From positions 1,592,223 to 1,656,222 of the forward strand of contig NZ_CP018346.1 of the NCBI RefSeq assembly GCF_001989455.1: DNA of 64,000 nt. Reading direction: 5' to 3'. The position numbers were made by a program, and so were the translations under genes. The notes beneath the pieces were generated by a model. That model was not told where the DNA came from and made no database searches. It saw only the letters and a list, made by a program, of their open reading frames with translations. Source of the stretch: Prochlorococcus sp. RS04. GTDB lineage: Bacteria > Cyanobacteriota > Cyanobacteriia > PCC-6307 > Cyanobiaceae. Shown in pieces: positions 63,254 to 64,000 of the stretch. The number at the start of each line of letters is the position of its first letter. Within the stretch, counting starts at the first letter, position 1.

Positions 63254-64000
63254 TTAAGAATCAGAAAGTGATAATTCTTGCAATCTTGTATATAAAGCAA
63301 TTTCTTCATCATTAATATCAGCAGGTATAACTACTAGGATTTCAATATATTGATCACCTATATAATCTTCGAAAGATAAACCCCTCCCTTTCAAACGTAA
63401 CATTCTTCCCGTAGATGATTTTGGTGGTACTTGAAGAGTGACATTTCCATCAAGGGTAGGAACCTCTACTGCACAACCAAGAAGAGCATCATGAGGAAAT
63501 AACTCTAATTTATATAAAACTCTTAAACCATCAATTCTTAGACCGCTTTCCGTTTGAACTTTTAACTGTAGATAATGATCTTTACCTCCTCTTGCAATAT
63601 TTTCAAGTCTTAATCGCCATCCATCTCCAGCAAATGGTGGTGTATCAACTTCTACTACAGTTTCATCCTCAAGCTCAATTAAAATTGAAGCTCCATTTAA
63701 GGCCTCATCAGGAGTTAATTCAATAATTGTCTCGATATCTTGGTGGAGTTTAACTGGAGGTGGCTCTTCTGGAGAGGTTGTAGGATAATCATGATTATTA
63801 AATTCGTCATTATTTGTATTTATCGATTCATCATCGAATGATTCGTCATCATATTCATCGTAATTCTTTGGTGAATATTCATATCCAAATAATGAATCAA
63901 GATAATCTTGAAAGTCAGGAAAACCTTTCTCGAAATTATTATTTTCTTTATCATCCTGGTTTTTTTCATCCGAACTATTTTTTCTTACATTAGGATCACG
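63254..64000 (-). CDS. DnaJ/CbpA-like co-chaperone, C-terminal part (5' end outside window)
   Basis: The frame is open from the window end to the stop at 63254, giving 248 residues. First an acidic, Asp/Asn/Tyr-rich linker (FPDFQDYLDSLFGYEY), then the two DnaJ C-terminal beta domains: VKLHQDIETIIELTPDEAL, ARGGKDHYLQLKV, LRVLYKLELFPHDALLGC, VTLQVPPKSSTGRMLRLKGRGL and GDQYIEILVVIP. There is no Cys-rich zinc finger, so it is CbpA-like rather than classical DnaJ. The J-domain must lie beyond 64000. Confidence 0.85.
   Translation of the reverse strand, partial: RDPNVRKNSSDEKNQDDKENNNFEKGFPDFQDYLDSLFGYEYSPKNYDEYDDESFDDESINTNNDEFNNHDYPTTSPEEPPPVKLHQDIETIIELTPDEALNGASILIELEDETVVEVDTPPFAGDGWRLRLENIARGGKDHYLQLKVQTESGLRIDGLRVLYKLELFPHDALLGCAVEVPTLDGNVTLQVPPKSSTGRMLRLKGRGLSFEDYIGDQYIEILVVIPADINDEEIALYTRLQELSLSDS

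Overview
The window is a stretch of a cyanobacterial chromosome. It is very AT-rich, has tightly packed genes with many 1-4 bp overlaps, and holds cyanobacterium-specific families (acsF, Ycf20/DUF565, a psb30 candidate, CCB-type cytochrome b6f assembly factor, DUF2949, DUF3038, DUF4335, DUF2996, DUF1995, DUF3110, DUF1651). Together with the very small gene size, this fits a high-light-adapted Prochlorococcus. Species and strain cannot be fixed by eye. I see no integrase, transposase, phage gene, CRISPR array or rRNA. There is one tRNA, tRNA-Met(CAT).

Layout. 0-2.6 kb: the 3' part of a UbiH-like flavoprotein monooxygenase, DUF2949, the DUF3038-DUF4335 pair and small membrane proteins. 2.7-16.5 kb: mfd, a TerC-family protein, fmt, tldE-tldD, acsF, DUF2996, a large RNase II/R-like protein that has lost its catalytic residues, a pair of half-size UPF0016 (Mn/Ca exporter) genes and a YkgJ-type Cys-cluster protein. 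16.5-21.2 kb: psb30 candidate, HAD phosphatase, Ycf20, rpmF, an FtsH homologue without the zinc site, a polytopic membrane protein and 2-Cys peroxiredoxin. 21.2-25.2 kb: an accessory tract of about a dozen small proteins (41-129 aa), including a ribbon-helix-helix (RHH) regulator flanked by three copies of a 13-bp operator-like palindrome and a secreted thioredoxin-fold protein like the VKOR C-terminal domain.

25.2-34.2 kb: clpS, tRNA-Met, trmL, cobU, CCB factor, lptC-like, metG, a compact catalytically intact RNB exonuclease, rpsR-rpmG and pheT. 34.2-36.3 kb: a second accessory spot with three copies of an AT-rich inverted repeat around a small, less AT-rich secreted-protein gene, next to an RHH plus J-domain fusion protein. 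36.3-64 kb: dense housekeeping genes: Ap4A phosphorylase-like, DUF2237, metH, ilvE, cobN, PHP phosphoesterase, hemJ, uvrC, flavin reductase, coaD, dapF-cysteine desulfurase-DUF1995-dacB operon, leuS, pgi, purN, argC, ribBA, cyclophilin, DUF3110 and the C-terminal part of a DnaJ/CbpA-like protein.

How genes fit together. metH is the B12-dependent methionine synthase, and cobU and cobN belong to de novo cobalamin synthesis, which matches an autotroph making its own B12. acsF and hemJ act in tetrapyrrole synthesis. mfd and uvrC act in DNA repair. metG, fmt, pheT, leuS and the ribosomal protein genes serve translation. The most unusual content is the set of apparent pseudo-enzymes (FtsH, RNase II/R), the two RHH proteins with nearby palindromes, and the small-protein tract.
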